Assembly: GCF_051209875.1 (NCBI RefSeq) | Contig: NZ_JBNTQY010000001.1 | Coordinates: 806,001-870,000 of the forward strand | Direction: 5' to 3' | DNA: 64,000 bases | DNA from: Emticicia sp051209875 | GTDB lineage: Bacteria > Bacteroidota > Bacteroidia > Cytophagales > Spirosomataceae | Shown here: in pieces, positions 53,033-62,269 of the stretch | How positions within the stretch are numbered: the stretch's first letter is position 1 | How the letters are laid out: each line of letters starts with the position of its first letter | Position numbers and translations under genes: made by a program | The notes under the pieces: model-generated | What the model was told of the DNA's origin: nothing | What the model saw: the letters and a program-made list of their open reading frames with translations, nothing else | Database searches by the model: none

Positions 53033-53803
53033 ATGAATGCAATTAAAATTTCAAACCTTCAAAAATCTTACGGTAGCGGTTTGGTCTTGAAAGACATAAA
53101 TTTGGATGTAAATTCGGGCGAAATTATTGGTTATATAGGGCCAAATGGGGCGGGGAAATCAACAACCATCAAAATTTTGATTGGGATGATTCCTGACTTT
53201 GAGGGTGTAGTAAAAGTTTTAGGGTATGATGTAAAGACTAATCCGATGGATGTGAAGCGACTCATTGGGTATGTTCCCGAAAATGCCATGCTTTATGATA
53301 CACTTTCGCCGATGGAATACCTGCGGTTTTTAGGTAGCTTATATCAATTAGAATCAAGCCATATCGAAGAAAAAGCAAGCGAATTGCTGAGACTTTTTAC
53401 ACTTTATGACCAAAGAGACGACCGCATGACTACTTTTTCGAAAGGGATGAAGCAAAAAGTACTCTTGATTTCGGGAATGTTGCATAACCCAGAAGTGATA
53501 TTTTTAGACGAGCCACTTTCTGGCCTCGATGCCAATGCTGTGATTTTGGTAAAAGAGATCTTAGCACAGTTGAAACAAGCAGGTAAAACTATTTTTTACA
53601 GCTCGCATATCATGGATGTTGTCGAGAAAATTTCTGACCGAATTGTACTCATCAATCAAGGGACTGTCATAGCTAATGGTACTTTTGAAGAACTTAAATC
53701 GCAGCGAGAAACTGGTTCGTTGGAACAAATTTTCAATCAACTCACAGGCAATACTGAACACGTGCATTTGGCGGAAGAATTTATTCAAGTAATGAATCGC
53801 TAA
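53033..53803 (+). CDS. ABC transporter ATP-binding protein
   Basis: A 256-residue ATPase: Walker A GYIGPNGAGKSTTIKIL at about 35-50, a Q-loop region (IGYVPENAMLYDTLSPMEYL), signature FSKGMKQKVLL in place of LSGGQ, Walker B EVIFLDEPLSGLDA and the H-loop in IFYSSHIMD. This is the type found in exporters of the NatA/CcmA-like group. The permease follows after 89 bp on the same strand, with a REP-like hairpin between. Confidence 0.95.
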   Translation: MNAIKISNLQKSYGSGLVLKDINLDVNSGEIIGYIGPNGAGKSTTIKILIGMIPDFEGVVKVLGYDVKTNPMDVKRLIGYVPENAMLYDTLSPMEYLRFLGSLYQLESSHIEEKASELLRLFTLYDQRDDRMTTFSKGMKQKVLLISGMLHNPEVIFLDEPLSGLDANAVILVKEILAQLKQAGKTIFYSSHIMDVVEKISDRIVLINQGTVIANGTFEELKSQRETGSLEQIFNQLTGNTEHVHLAEEFIQVMNR

Positions 53804-53805
53804 CC

Positions 53806-53838
53806 CCTACGACGGAGTTCCTACTCCGTCTGCGTAGG
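53806..53838. repeat. REP-like hairpin, TCCT/AGGA loop
   Basis: gacggagt (53811-53818) and actccgtc (53823-53830) enclose TCCT; outer arms cctac (53806-53810) and gtagg (53834-53838) pair with a three-base bulge. It is GC-rich compared with its surroundings, has no T run and lies between the ABC ATPase and permease genes. It shares the AGGA loop with 57144-57161. Confidence 0.65.
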
Positions 53839-53892
53839 ATAAGTTATCAAAAACACATAAATTCCTTATTATCAATTACTTGAAGTTAAAAA

Positions 53893-55569
53893 ATGACCAC
53901 ATTTTACATAAAAATACTTTTTATCTTACGCCCATTATTTATTCGATTAGGTGTCAACTTCGACCAACTCGCAGCGATTGTTGAAGTAAAACTAAAAATG
54001 GATAATCGCCGTACGAGATTTAATCAAATGAACAAGAAGCAGCAAGAATCTAATGCTTCTTTTTACTGGACATTGCTTCTTTATGCTTTCCTATCAAGTA
54101 TTTTTGGCTTCTTTGTTTATATTTCTGCAAGTGTTACTGCCGTTTATTCGATGGCGTTTGCCTACGTAATGTTTATGTTGGCAATGACTCTCATCACTGA
54201 CTTTTCATCTGTAATTCTCGATTCAAATGATAATGCGGTGTTACTGCCTCGCCCCATTGATGACCGTACACTCTTGATTGCCCGTATCACGCATATTCTG
54301 ATGTACTTGCTTTCAATGATGTTTGCACTTTCTTTGCCAGTTTTGGTGGCTACGATTATAAAATATGGTGTTTTTGTTGGATTTATTTTCTTGATAATCA
54401 GCTTGTTGTTGTTAATATTGATTGTTTTCTTGACCAATATTTTCTATTTGGTTTTGATGAAATTTACGAGCGAAGAAAAACTACGAAATATCATTAATTC
54501 ATTTCAAATCATTTTGACTTTTATTTTTATGGGCGGCTATCGAATCGTTGGTCGTTTGGTAAATTTTGAAGCATTACAAAGTAGTTTAGAACTGAAAGCA
54601 ATGTGGTGGCATTATCTTATACCACCAATTTGGATGGGAAATAGTATGAATGTTGCCATTAACCATCAATTCGATGGTTCAAAATTTCTTTTTATTTTCC
54701 TGACTTTGACGGTTCCTTTTATGGTGTTTTTCTTGGTAAATAATGTTTTATCAGAGAGTTTTGGTCAAAAGATTGCAGGAATGGACGTTGCCAAAAGAGA
54801 AGAAAGAGTGCCAAACCAAGTAAAATCAAACGGATTTGTAGGACGATTGGCTCAAATTTTTACAGGAACACCAATAGAACATGGAGCTTTTGAATTTGTT
54901 TGGAAACTAACAAGTCGTGATCGAAAATTCAAGTTGCGAGTTTATCCATCATTGGCATATTTGCTCATTTATCCAATTTTCATGATTGGTGCAGGCAAAA
55001 GCGAAGGTAGCTTTAGCCAACAAATCGAAAACCTCAGAGAATCTTCTTGGTTATTGGTAATGATGATTTACCTCTGTTTTTCTATTTTATTGACAATTCG
55101 ACTTCAGATTTCACAATCAGAGGAATTTAAAGCTTCTTGGATTTTTACAATTGCCCCACTCACGCATCCTGGTGAGGTGCTTAGCGGGGCATTTCGGTCG
55201 GTCATGGTAAAGTTTATGTTACCAATTATATTACTATTATCTATTATTTTACCGATTATTTGGGGAGGAGATATCATAGACGATATTTTCTTTGGAGCAT
55301 TGACAGTTATCAATATTGCATTACTCAATGCTATTTCCAGCAGAGATAATAAATTACCTTTTTCGACCGAAGTTAGAAATAATTCTGGAGGTACTTTTTT
55401 ACGTACGATGCTTTATATGATTGCTACGGGTATGATTGGATTTATACACTTTTTTCTGATGAAAGTATCTTATGTTATACTTGTTTTTGCTATTTTTCAG
55501 TTAATTTTAGCTTTATATTTACTTAAAAAATACCGTGAATTAGGTTGGGAAAAGGTTTCTATGGAGTGA
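53893..55569 (+). CDS. ABC transporter permease
   Basis: A 558-residue membrane protein with about ten to twelve membrane helices (FYWTLLLYAFLSSIFGFFVY, SMAFAYVMFMLAMTLITDF, FVGFIFLIISLLLLILIVFL, MVKFMLPIILLLSIILPIIW). The N-terminal 55 residues are a cytosolic-like helix (LAAIVEVKLKMDNRRTRFNQ), and a polar loop (residues about 275-340) follows the central helices. It pairs with the ATPase gene upstream. The transported substance is not known; the family type suggests export of a small molecule or lipid-like compound. Confidence 0.88.
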   Translation: MTTFYIKILFILRPLFIRLGVNFDQLAAIVEVKLKMDNRRTRFNQMNKKQQESNASFYWTLLLYAFLSSIFGFFVYISASVTAVYSMAFAYVMFMLAMTLITDFSSVILDSNDNAVLLPRPIDDRTLLIARITHILMYLLSMMFALSLPVLVATIIKYGVFVGFIFLIISLLLLILIVFLTNIFYLVLMKFTSEEKLRNIINSFQIILTFIFMGGYRIVGRLVNFEALQSSLELKAMWWHYLIPPIWMGNSMNVAINHQFDGSKFLFIFLTLTVPFMVFFLVNNVLSESFGQKIAGMDVAKREERVPNQVKSNGFVGRLAQIFTGTPIEHGAFEFVWKLTSRDRKFKLRVYPSLAYLLIYPIFMIGAGKSEGSFSQQIENLRESSWLLVMMIYLCFSILLTIRLQISQSEEFKASWIFTIAPLTHPGEVLSGAFRSVMVKFMLPIILLLSIILPIIWGGDIIDDIFFGALTVINIALLNAISSRDNKLPFSTEVRNNSGGTFLRTMLYMIATGMIGFIHFFLMKVSYVILVFAIFQLILALYLLKKYRELGWEKVSME

Positions 55570-55612
55570 CATTCTGTAAAAAAAGCATTCAAATCTGTTC
55601 AAATCAAACTTT

Positions 55613-57136
55613 ATGAAAAATTATATTCTACCCTTATTATTGCTAACAAATATTTCTTTTGCTCAAAGTCCATTGATTGAGCAAGCCAGAAATTACCGTA
55701 AAGCCAACGAACATGCTCTTCTTGGAGAGTTCATGGGTTTACTTTCCATTCCTAACATTGTTTATGATACAGTGGGTATTCAGAAAACTGCCGCTTATAT
55801 TGTAAAAATGATGGAAGCAAGAGGTATAAAAACACAAATGCTGGATGGAAAAACAAAAGGTGTACCACCAGCAGTTTTTGGTGAAGTAAATGTGCCAAAT
55901 GCAACCAAAACCATTATTTTTTATGCCCATTATGATGGTCAGCCAGTCAATCCAAATCAATGGGCTGAGGGAATTGAGCCTTTCAAATCGGTATTTTTGG
56001 ATGCTTCGCTTGAAAAAGGAGGAAAGATTATTCCCGCTCCGAAAGCTGATGAAAAAATTAATCCCGAATGGCGGATTTATGGACGAAGTGCTTCTGATGA
56101 TAAAGCTGGTGTGTTTTCTATTTTGACTGCTTATGAGGTTTTGACAAAATTAGGTATTTCACCATCGGTAAATATCAAGTTTTTCTTTGAAGGAGAGGAA
56201 GAAGCTGGGTCAACGCATTTGTCGGAAATTTTAGAAAAACACAAAGACAAACTCAAATCTGACCTTTGGATAATCTGTGATGGCCCTGTGCATCAATCGG
56301 GTAAAAAACAAGTGGTTTTTGGCGTGCGTGGCGATGTAAATATGGAAGTAAAAGTATATGCTTCAAAGCGACCGCTACACAGCGGTCATTACGGCAATTG
56401 GGCTCCTAATCCTGCGATGCTTTTGGTCAAACTTTTGGCTTCGATGAAAGATGACAATGGAAGAGTTTTGATTAAAGGTTTTTATGATGATGTGATTCCA
56501 TTTACTGAAACCGAGAAAAAAGCCATTTCAAAAGTACCTTCGGTTGATGAACAAATGAAAAATGAATTGGGTTTTATGCGTCCAGAGGGTGGTGGCAAAT
56601 CTTTGGTCGAATTGATTAATTTACCATCACTTAATATTAATGGTATTTCGAGTGCTAATGTAGGTAAAATGGCCGCAAATGTGATTCCGATTTCGGCAAC
56701 GGCTGCTTTAGATTTACGTTTGGTTTTAGGAAACGATGCTCAACGACAAACCCAAAAAGTAATTGAACACATCAAATCACAAGGCTATTATGTGACGCAA
56801 AATGAAAGTATTACTGACGAAGAACGCATGAAATACCCGCTCATTGCTCGTGTGCAAGCTCAAAAAGGTTATAATGCCCAACGCACAAAAATGGATTTGC
56901 CAATTGCTCAGAATGTGATAAAAGCAGTCCAATCAAGTACCAACGAAGAAATAGTTTTAATGCCAAGTTTAGGCGGAAGCTTACCACTATTTTTATTTGA
57001 AAAATATTTGGCAACACCAACTATCACCGTTCCGATTGCCAATCATGACAACAATCAACACGCTGAAAATGAGAATATTAGAATCCAAAATATTTGGAAC
57101 GGTATCGAAACTTATGTGGCTTTGATGAGGATGTGA
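55613..57136 (+). CDS. M20-family dipeptidase/peptidase, secreted
   Basis: A 507-residue protein with a short signal (MKNYILPLLLLTNISFAQ). The zinc site is visible: YAHYDGQPVN (His and Asp), YGRSASDDKAG (bridging Asp region), EGEEEAGSTH (catalytic Glu pair) and the late HxxD-like region NHDNNQHAEN. This is the CPG2/ArgE-like M20 dipeptidase fold, with a dimerisation domain inserted (VFGVRGDVNMEVKVYASKRPLHSGHYG). It hydrolyses dipeptides or N-acyl amino acids outside the cytosol. It is followed by the AraC regulator, in the same direction, with a hairpin in the 31-bp gap. Confidence 0.94.
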   Translation: MKNYILPLLLLTNISFAQSPLIEQARNYRKANEHALLGEFMGLLSIPNIVYDTVGIQKTAAYIVKMMEARGIKTQMLDGKTKGVPPAVFGEVNVPNATKTIIFYAHYDGQPVNPNQWAEGIEPFKSVFLDASLEKGGKIIPAPKADEKINPEWRIYGRSASDDKAGVFSILTAYEVLTKLGISPSVNIKFFFEGEEEAGSTHLSEILEKHKDKLKSDLWIICDGPVHQSGKKQVVFGVRGDVNMEVKVYASKRPLHSGHYGNWAPNPAMLLVKLLASMKDDNGRVLIKGFYDDVIPFTETEKKAISKVPSVDEQMKNELGFMRPEGGGKSLVELINLPSLNINGISSANVGKMAANVIPISATAALDLRLVLGNDAQRQTQKVIEHIKSQGYYVTQNESITDEERMKYPLIARVQAQKGYNAQRTKMDLPIAQNVIKAVQSSTNEEIVLMPSLGGSLPLFLFEKYLATPTITVPIANHDNNQHAENENIRIQNIWNGIETYVALMRM

Positions 57137-57143
57137 AATCGCC

Positions 57144-57161
57144 GTCTGTGAGGACACAGAC
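57144..57161. repeat. REP-like hairpin, AGGA loop
   Basis: gtctgtg (57144-57150) and cacagac (57155-57161) enclose AGGA, just before the AraC start. The loop and the GC-rich stem match the hairpin at 53806-53838. Confidence 0.65.
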
Positions 57162-57167
57162 AATGGA

Positions 57168-57923
57168 ATGACAATGGAAAATACCTTGAATTACAAACTC
57201 GTAAAACCAGACAAATCACTCGCTGATTATGTTTATTGTTTTTCATCTTTACAAAATTTGACAAACATAAACAATGCAGTTATTATCCCTAACGGGAAAA
57301 TTGATTTGCTCTTTTCTAAAACTTTAGATAATGAACTTCATGTTTTGCTGATGGGCATTGAAACCAAAGCTAAGCTGGCAAAGTCTGATGTATCAAACTT
57401 CTTTGCAATAAGTTTCAATCCTCTGGCAGTAGAATATATTTTTCAACAACCTATTGCTGATATATTGAATATTGGAAAAGAACTAAAAAATGATTTTTGG
57501 GGCTTTACTATTGAAGATTTAGACAATTTTGATGCGTTTTGCGATAAGGCTTCTCGAAAAATTCAATACCTCATTCCAAAAGAGATTGATGAACGAAAAC
57601 GCAAAGTATTTGAATTGATTCTTGCGAAAAATGGGGAGGTTTCTATAAAAGAAATCTCCGAAAAAGCCTGTTGGAGTGAGCGTCAAATCAATCGTTATTT
57701 CAACCAACAATTTGGCCTTTCATTAAAAATTTATTGCAATATTCTTCGTTTTCAAGCCTCTCTACCACATATCAAAAAAGGAAAACTTTTTCCTCAACTC
57801 AACTTTACCGACCAATCTCATTTCATCAAAGAAATAAAAAAGCTTTCGGGTGTTTCGCCCAAAGAATTATTCAAAAATAAAAACGACCGATTTTTACAAT
57901 TCTTAGTGTATAATGAGGAATAA
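57168..57923 (+). CDS. AraC-family transcriptional regulator
   Basis: A 251-residue soluble regulator with an N-terminal sensor-like domain (LVKPDKSLADYVYCFSSLQN, about 1-130) and a C-terminal AraC domain: EVSIKEISEKACWSERQINR and FNQQFGLSLKIYCNIL, ending NFTDQSHFIKEIKKLSGVSPKELF. The start could be the second ATG at 57174. The neighbouring TetX-like monooxygenase gene, 24 bp downstream, is the probable target. The ligand is unknown. Confidence 0.9.
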   Translation: MTMENTLNYKLVKPDKSLADYVYCFSSLQNLTNINNAVIIPNGKIDLLFSKTLDNELHVLLMGIETKAKLAKSDVSNFFAISFNPLAVEYIFQQPIADILNIGKELKNDFWGFTIEDLDNFDAFCDKASRKIQYLIPKEIDERKRKVFELILAKNGEVSIKEISEKACWSERQINRYFNQQFGLSLKIYCNILRFQASLPHIKKGKLFPQLNFTDQSHFIKEIKKLSGVSPKELFKNKNDRFLQFLVYNEE

Positions 57924-57947
57924 TTTTGCAACATAAAATTAAAAATT

Positions 57948-59108
57948 ATGTTGTTAGAAAATAAACAAATCGCCATCATTGGTGGAGGCCCTGGAGGGCT
58001 GACTTTAGCTCGACTTTTACAACTTAAAGGGGCAAACGTAAAAGTGTTTGAAAGAGATATTAATAAAGATGCTCGAGTGCAGGGCTCACCTCTTGATTTG
58101 CACGAAGAGTCTGGTTTGGCTGCTTTACGCCAAGCAAATTTATTAGATGAGTTTAAAAAGAATTATCTTCAAGGGGCAGATAGAATGGTTATCGTAAACG
58201 AAAGTGCTGATGTTTTTTTCAGTGACCATGAAAGTAAAGCTATTGAAAACTTTGGGAATGAACATTTTCGTCCTGAAATAGACCGTGGAGTATTAAGAAA
58301 AATACTTTTGGAATCATTAAAAGCCGAGACTGTTGTATGGGATAGTTATTTTATGTCAATGGAAAAGCAAAATGAAGGTTGGCTGTTACATTTTAAAAAT
58401 GGAATAAATGCTTACGCCGATATTGTCATTGCGGCAGATGGTGCAAACTCAAAAATTCGACCTTACATTACTGACATCAAACCTTTCTATTCAGGCATAA
58501 CAATGCTCGAAGGTAATATTTTTAATGCCGAAAAATCAACTCCAAAAATTTCAAAACTACTTAATGGTGGAAAAATAATGGCTTTCGGAAATTCGAAAAA
58601 TATATTGATGGGTCAAAAAGCGAATGGTGAAATTGGTTTTTATATAAGTTTTAAAACAGAAGAAAAATGGGCAGCTAATAGTGGATTAGATTTTTTTGAT
58701 AAAACACAATTATTAGAATGGTTTGAAAAGGAATATGCTGAATGGAGTCATATTTGGAACGAATTATTCGAAAATTCCGCCACTCCTTTTATCCCACGAC
58801 CCATTTATTGTATGCCACTAAATCAAACTTGGGAAAGTATGTCTAACTTGACTATGCTTGGTGATGCAGCTCATGTGATGCCACCTTTTGCAGGAGAGGG
58901 TGTAAATATGGCCATGCTTGATGCTCTTGAATTGAGTGAATGTTTAACCTCCGAAAAACACAATTCATTACAAGAAGCCATCTCTTCTTATGAAATAAAT
59001 ATGAGAAAAAGAGCAGCACTTATGGCCCAAGAATCGCTTGAAAATGGCGAACGAATGCATTCGGGAAGTGCGTTAAATACAATGTTGAAGTTTTTTAGTG
59101 AACACTAA
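57948..59108 (+). CDS. TetX-like FAD-dependent monooxygenase
   Basis: A 386-residue class A flavin monooxygenase. It has IAIIGGGPGGLTLARLLQLK (FAD ADP-binding fold), SPLDLHEESG, PEIDRGVLRKILLESL, VIAADGANSKIR (DG motif) and GDAAHVMPPFAGEGVNMAML (FAD ribityl-binding GD motif). The length and several blocks (DLHxxSG, PEI-R-LR-ILL-SL, GDAAHxMPPFAGxGVN) match the Tet(X) tetracycline-destroying enzymes of Bacteroidota from memory. Overall identity cannot be computed here, so a resistance activity is possible but not proven; the natural substrate may be another aromatic compound. The AraC regulator precedes it. Confidence 0.9.
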   Translation: MLLENKQIAIIGGGPGGLTLARLLQLKGANVKVFERDINKDARVQGSPLDLHEESGLAALRQANLLDEFKKNYLQGADRMVIVNESADVFFSDHESKAIENFGNEHFRPEIDRGVLRKILLESLKAETVVWDSYFMSMEKQNEGWLLHFKNGINAYADIVIAADGANSKIRPYITDIKPFYSGITMLEGNIFNAEKSTPKISKLLNGGKIMAFGNSKNILMGQKANGEIGFYISFKTEEKWAANSGLDFFDKTQLLEWFEKEYAEWSHIWNELFENSATPFIPRPIYCMPLNQTWESMSNLTMLGDAAHVMPPFAGEGVNMAMLDALELSECLTSEKHNSLQEAISSYEINMRKRAALMAQESLENGERMHSGSALNTMLKFFSEH

Positions 59109-59110
59109 AA

Positions 59111-59153
59111 AACTATTGCTGCAAGTGTGAAGTAAAATGCACACTTGCAGCAA
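59111..59153 (-). terminator. Terminator between convergent genes
   Basis: A 14-bp stem (ttgctgcaagtgtg at 59116-59129 with cacacttgcagcaa at 59140-59153) is followed on the minus strand by TTTTTT. It serves the minus-strand Ig-like gene and may also help the plus-strand transcript. Confidence 0.8.
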
Positions 59154-59170
59154 CAATCGTTAGCAATCTT

Positions 59171-60739
59171 TTACTCGGCATTAAAATCTTTAAAAACCTT
59201 CTTGATATTGGCATCAGTCGGTTTGTTTTTTGGCTCCCAAGCGGCATCCAAATCAAGTACAACTAATCCTTTAAGGCTCATGGCGTTCATAAAGTCATCT
59301 ACTTTTCGTACAAATTCGGGGCCACGACGAGAAGACTTTAAAGCATAATCTCGGGCAAAAATATCTCCTTTGCTTTGAAGTTCGTTCTTTTTTTCGATGA
59401 TATAATTGAGACGGTCGATGATGTCTTTCATAGAGCGACCGATGACCTCGGTTGCTTCGAGTGTTCCAATGGTTAGTACAGTAGTGCCACCCAATGTTGA
59501 AATCAAACGTTGTTGGTCAGGTTTAGTTTTAGGTACAAAAACCGATGATAAACTCGTGGTTGCACCCAAAGAAGCATTCAAAACAGAACGATTTTTTTTG
59601 CCTTTTTTTGCTTGTGTATAGGCCTTTTTTAGTTCATCTTCTTTCTGTTTCATTTGCTCCAATAATTCCCAGCCTCTTAAAAGAGTTCCCCTATAAAGAT
59701 TATACAATTTAAGGTCAGTTTCAGCTTCATTGATAGCATTTTTTACGACAAATCTAATGGTTTTTACATCACGTTTTTTTGTTTTATCTAATACAAAAAA
59801 ATCAATGTTAAAACCAAGCGAATCGAGCGGGTCTTTTACAAAATCATAGGTCGGGTGCCACGTAAATTCGTATTGATTTGAAGTGTTTTTTATCAAATTA
59901 CTTTTACTAACATGCTGATTATCAGTTAAAAAATCAAAGTCTTGAATGTCGTCATCGCCATTTGGGTCGGATAAATAAAAACGAATGTTGACAGTTTGAT
60001 TTTCTTTGATTTTGAAGACATTATCACGTGGAACAACCACGATTTCGGGCGGTAAATCTATCTGAGTTACTTCGATTTTTAAACGACCTTTGGTTTGAGT
60101 TTTAGCAGGTTGGTCTTCTACATAAAACTCCAAGTACATGAAGTTTCCATCAATCGTCTTTTCTTTCAATTTCTTAAATTGAGTCAATGAAGGAGACCAT
60201 GAAATTTCACCTTGCGAGGTCATTTTCATGCCTTCTGGCATTGTCTCGAATGATGGTATAACTACGATTGGGTCGTTGTCTTCATCATAAACAAAATCAC
60301 GGTCAATTTTATAAACATTATTGGTGTTGTATTGTACATAAAAAGGCTTCAAATCTCTGACCTTTGGGCTACGATTGACATGCTGAATGCGGAATTCGAC
60401 TTTTGAAGAAATACTTTCATTAGTAGAATCACATTTAGCTTCAAAAATTACTTGATGAAATTTATAAGAATCAAGTCGATCGACTAAGTTATAGCCAGGA
60501 GTCCAAGTAAAGCGTCCGAGCGAATCGAAAGCCATGCCATCAATTTTTCCTTGTGGAATTGTAAATCGGAATTTTTCGCAGTTTTTTCCTTCTACTTTTA
60601 GCTCAAATGATACTTCAGTCCCTTCTTTAAGTTGGCTCCATTCTTTGCCAGCAGGCAGTATAATCTTGGGTGTTTCTTGGGCAAAAGTATAAAAAGAAAA
60701 TAAAGTTAATATATTGGTAATCAGTAATTTGATATTCAT
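59171..60739 (-). CDS. Secreted protein with Ig/cadherin-like repeats and a helical C-terminus
   Basis: A 522-residue protein with a signal peptide (MNIKLLITNILTLFSFYTFA). Residues about 20-330 form three Ig/cadherin-like repeats marked by recurring 'D-x-LGRFTWTPGYNLVD', 'GEISWSPSLTQF' and 'YEFTWHPTYDFV' blocks, as in putative Ig (He_PIG) domains. Residues about 350-460 are strongly helical (LYNLYRGTLLRGWELLEQMK, EDELKKAYTQAKKGKKNRS) with Gly/Ala/Thr-rich hydrophobic segments (TLGGTTVLTIGTLEATEVIG). No T9SS sorting tail is seen. Possible surface or periplasmic structural role, not recognised. Confidence 0.82.
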   Translation of the reverse strand: MNIKLLITNILTLFSFYTFAQETPKIILPAGKEWSQLKEGTEVSFELKVEGKNCEKFRFTIPQGKIDGMAFDSLGRFTWTPGYNLVDRLDSYKFHQVIFEAKCDSTNESISSKVEFRIQHVNRSPKVRDLKPFYVQYNTNNVYKIDRDFVYDEDNDPIVVIPSFETMPEGMKMTSQGEISWSPSLTQFKKLKEKTIDGNFMYLEFYVEDQPAKTQTKGRLKIEVTQIDLPPEIVVVPRDNVFKIKENQTVNIRFYLSDPNGDDDIQDFDFLTDNQHVSKSNLIKNTSNQYEFTWHPTYDFVKDPLDSLGFNIDFFVLDKTKKRDVKTIRFVVKNAINEAETDLKLYNLYRGTLLRGWELLEQMKQKEDELKKAYTQAKKGKKNRSVLNASLGATTSLSSVFVPKTKPDQQRLISTLGGTTVLTIGTLEATEVIGRSMKDIIDRLNYIIEKKNELQSKGDIFARDYALKSSRRGPEFVRKVDDFMNAMSLKGLVVLDLDAAWEPKNKPTDANIKKVFKDFNAE

Positions 60740-60781
60740 TTTGTTGATGCTTTTTTACAAATAGAAAAGTAAAGTATGTTA

Positions 60782-62269
60782 TTATACTTCACTTGTTGTA
60801 TTTGTTACCTCTTCGATTTTGATATTTTTAGCTGACTCATTTAAGTCAGGTACTACCACGCATGGAAAACCAAATAGACAACGGTCTTTGATCATTTTTA
60901 TTACCTCTTCAGGTATGTTTTCTTCCCAACCTTCTTCGCCTTGTTTAATTAGTTCAAGTGTTTTATTGATATTTATACTTAGATTTGCTTCGTTATAATG
61001 ATGAATGTCTTCAATTTTATTGTTAGCAATCAAGTAGCGATAGAGATCAATGAGTTGCATGGGTGGATTAAACCTCATGCAGTTCATGATATTATTGTTT
61101 TGGTAAGTTGGATAGACAAAAAGTTTAAGATTTCTGCTGAAAAGTGTAGCAAATGATTCTAAGATTCCACCAGCTAAATCTTTGTAATGTTTTTCTTCAA
61201 AAATGTATTCCAAGTTTGGATAGCCAATAATTAGACCCATTTTCAATTTAGTCAATTTTGAAAGATAAGCCACTAATTTATAGTATTCTTGGTAATTTGA
61301 AATCATCACCATTTGGCCCATTGCACAAAGAATATCGACCCTATCTAAAAAGTCTTTTTCATCAATTTCAGCGTCGGCCTGTTTGAGTCCTTGTAATGTT
61401 ATTTCTGAAAGTACTACTACTTTATCTTTGTCAACGTCAGGTTCTCGCATGAACTGTTTACGACCATTGGCAAGCATATCAAGGTGTACGTTTACTAAAG
61501 GACGGAATCGCCCACGAAGCACCAAAGCGTGTTTGCGGAATAGTACTTCCGAAGGTTGTAAGTTTTTGCCATCAGCACCAAACAAAGCAATGTCTGAAAA
61601 ACCATATTTTACTAAATGTAAACTCATCAAGCGATTATCAACGTGCTTAAAATCAGGCCCTTCAAAACGAATCATATCAATCTGGATTCGGTCTTTTGAA
61701 AGGTCATCCATTAGCGATAATAATAAAACCTCGGGGTCTTGGTTGTAAAAATAACAACCATACATAAGGTTTACCCCCAAAGTCCCAAGTGCTTGTTGTT
61801 GGAGAATACTATCATTATCCAACATTTTTACGTGGATAATAATATCATTGAAATCACCATGAGGCGTAAGCTGAAATCTGACACCCATCCAACCATGAGC
61901 ATCGTTATTCTTATGATAGTTGAGTGCCGCAACTGTATCAGAAAAAGCAAAAAAGGTAGAGTTATCGCCACGTTTTTCGTTCAAACGTTCAATTAATAAG
62001 CCATATTCATGGTCGAGCATACTCATCAGACGTGGCTCGCATACATAGCGACCATTTTCCATGACACCATAAATGGCATCCGAAAACGTCATGTCATAAG
62101 CCGACATGGTTTTAGCAATTGTATTGGATGCTCCACCTGCTTTAAAAAAATTGGCAGCAACGTCTTGCCCTGCACCAATTTCGGCAAAACAACCATAAAT
62201 CTGTTTGTTAAGATTAATACGCAAAGCCTTTTGCTTTGTTCCGAGATTTTTTTCGTGTATGATTTCCAT
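60782..62269 (-). CDS. Conserved Bacteroidota protein of unknown function
   Basis: A 495-residue cytosolic protein with no signal peptide or membrane helix. Distinctive blocks are ALRINLNKQIYGCFAEIGAG, VAANFFKAGGASNTIAKTMS, YDMTFSDAIYGVMENGRYVC, YHKNNDAHGWMGVRFQLTPH and the late FGFPCVVVPDLNE. I recall near-identical proteins across Bacteroidota and some cyanobacteria that have been given contradictory labels in databases, including 'nicotinate-nucleotide adenylyltransferase' and 'TonB-dependent receptor'; the sequence supports neither. It has mixed alpha/beta character. The gene is transcribed divergently from the TonB receptor gene with 313 bp between. Confidence 0.8.
   Translation of the reverse strand: MEIIHEKNLGTKQKALRINLNKQIYGCFAEIGAGQDVAANFFKAGGASNTIAKTMSAYDMTFSDAIYGVMENGRYVCEPRLMSMLDHEYGLLIERLNEKRGDNSTFFAFSDTVAALNYHKNNDAHGWMGVRFQLTPHGDFNDIIIHVKMLDNDSILQQQALGTLGVNLMYGCYFYNQDPEVLLLSLMDDLSKDRIQIDMIRFEGPDFKHVDNRLMSLHLVKYGFSDIALFGADGKNLQPSEVLFRKHALVLRGRFRPLVNVHLDMLANGRKQFMREPDVDKDKVVVLSEITLQGLKQADAEIDEKDFLDRVDILCAMGQMVMISNYQEYYKLVAYLSKLTKLKMGLIIGYPNLEYIFEEKHYKDLAGGILESFATLFSRNLKLFVYPTYQNNNIMNCMRFNPPMQLIDLYRYLIANNKIEDIHHYNEANLSININKTLELIKQGEEGWEENIPEEVIKMIKDRCLFGFPCVVVPDLNESAKNIKIEEVTNTTSEV

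Noticed and set aside
60782..62269. 'TonB-dependent receptor' label for the 495-residue protein
   Set aside because: No signal peptide, plug or barrel strands are visible; the label seems to be propagated annotation.
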